DNA of 64,000 nt from Flavobacterium erciyesense (GTDB taxonomy: Bacteria; Bacteroidota; Bacteroidia; Flavobacteriales; Flavobacteriaceae). Numbering within the stretch: position 1 is the first letter of the stretch; every line of letters begins with the position of its first letter. The notes beneath the pieces are model-generated. The model ran no database searches. It had not been told where the DNA came from and saw only the letters and a program-made list of their open reading frames with translations. Positions 63,827 to 64,000 of the stretch are shown here, one piece after another. The stretch is from contig NZ_JAGPXB010000004.1 of the NCBI RefSeq assembly GCF_018069925.1, positions 186,001-250,000 of the forward strand, given 5' to 3'. Position numbers and translations under genes: made by a program.

Positions 63827-64000
63827 ATGTTGACACAAATTCATCCTAAACTTCCGATGCGCAATAAAGCTATAACCAAAGCTTATTGCACACAGCAGCT
63901 CGGATTTGTTGATATCAGCGCCCATGATTATGAAGCCTATTTGATAGTAAAACGGGACCAAGTAGAAATTCACTTTTTTGAATTTAAAGAATTAGACTCG
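63827..64000 (+). CDS. VOC-family (bleomycin-resistance-like) protein, truncated by the window end
   Basis: The first 58 codons of a plus-strand gene, open to the window edge. The translation begins MLTQIHPKLPMRNKAITKAY and continues with CTQQLGFVDISAHDYEAYLI and VKRDQVEIHFFEF. This is the start of a glyoxalase/bleomycin-resistance-fold protein: IHPKLPMRNKAITKAYC is the first beta strand and helix, IHFFEF the metal-side strand. Such proteins are frequent stand-alone genes in Bacteroidota. Their substrate is unknown here. It diverges from wzm. Confidence 0.8.
   Translation, partial: MLTQIHPKLPMRNKAITKAYCTQQLGFVDISAHDYEAYLIVKRDQVEIHFFEFKELDS

Noticed and set aside
63776..63973. Minus-strand open frame of 65 codons
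   Set aside because: It is the antisense shadow of the plus-strand VOC gene that begins at 63827 and shows clear family motifs.

Overview
The window reads as chromosomal DNA of a member of the Bacteroidota, most likely Flavobacteriaceae and probably Flavobacterium or a close relative. The evidence is low G+C, lack of Shine-Dalgarno sequences, promoter-like boxes of the TTG ... TAnnTTTG type, a PorV/PorQ-family protein, an Lnb/DUF4105 protein, and many intergenic palindromic repeats. No rRNA, tRNA, CRISPR array, transposase or integrase was seen. The species assignment is inference.

Bases 1-5.0 kb hold housekeeping genes: periplasmic MsrA, an M20 amidohydrolase, a COG2509-type FAD dehydrogenase, a small conserved protein and a purine nucleoside phosphorylase. 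Bases 5.1-12.4 kb form an arsenosugar-type biosynthesis cluster. A plus-strand operon (DUF547 protein, AhpD-like protein, radical SAM ArsS, methyltransferase ArsM, transferase 1, PlsC-like acyltransferase) runs head-on into a minus-strand operon (transferase 2, SDR, two-domain VOC protein), with no base between the stop codons. Bases 12.4-22 kb carry recQ, then kdsD-tatC-carboxymuconolactone-decarboxylase-like-lptB (Kdo precursor supply and LPS export), a GH25 lysozyme, pssA, a PorV/PorQ-like beta-barrel and an Lnb-like membrane protein.

From about 63.6 kb down to 22.1 kb almost everything is on the minus strand and forms one surface-polysaccharide locus. It starts with the ABC exporter Wzm/Wzt, continues through about 15-18 glycosyltransferases, methyltransferases and modifying enzymes, and ends with an O-antigen ligase/polymerase and a polyprenyl-phosphate sugar transferase. 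The sugar supply visible is neuA-neuB-neuC (CMP-sialic acid) and wecB (UDP-ManNAc). A GT10-like and a GT23/NodZ-like fucosyltransferase lie next to neuC, a GT14-type branching enzyme is further upstream, and an MBOAT plus an SGNH protein suggest O-acetylation. The likely product is an LPS O-chain or capsule carrying sialic acid and fucose, but the sialyltransferase and the GDP-fucose genes were not identified.

The locus is riddled with repeats: (i) a palindromic element built around CTCGACTGCGCTCGA, as an irregular six-copy array (36.5-37.1 kb), a strict 129-bp eight-copy tandem array (37.5-38.6 kb) flanking a GIY-YIG nuclease gene, and single copies beside neuC and overlapping the end of neuA; (ii) heptamer arrays of GTGAGTG/CTTCTCA type at 22.0, 61.8 and 62.4 kb, the last two enclosing a four-helix-bundle (S23) gene wedged between wzm and wzt; (iii) a 140-bp tandem repeat with AT-rich hairpins at 29.3-29.9 kb; (iv) an 11-bp repeat upstream of an uncharacterised 249-residue protein at 28.4 kb. 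The last bases open a truncated VOC/bleomycin-resistance-like gene.
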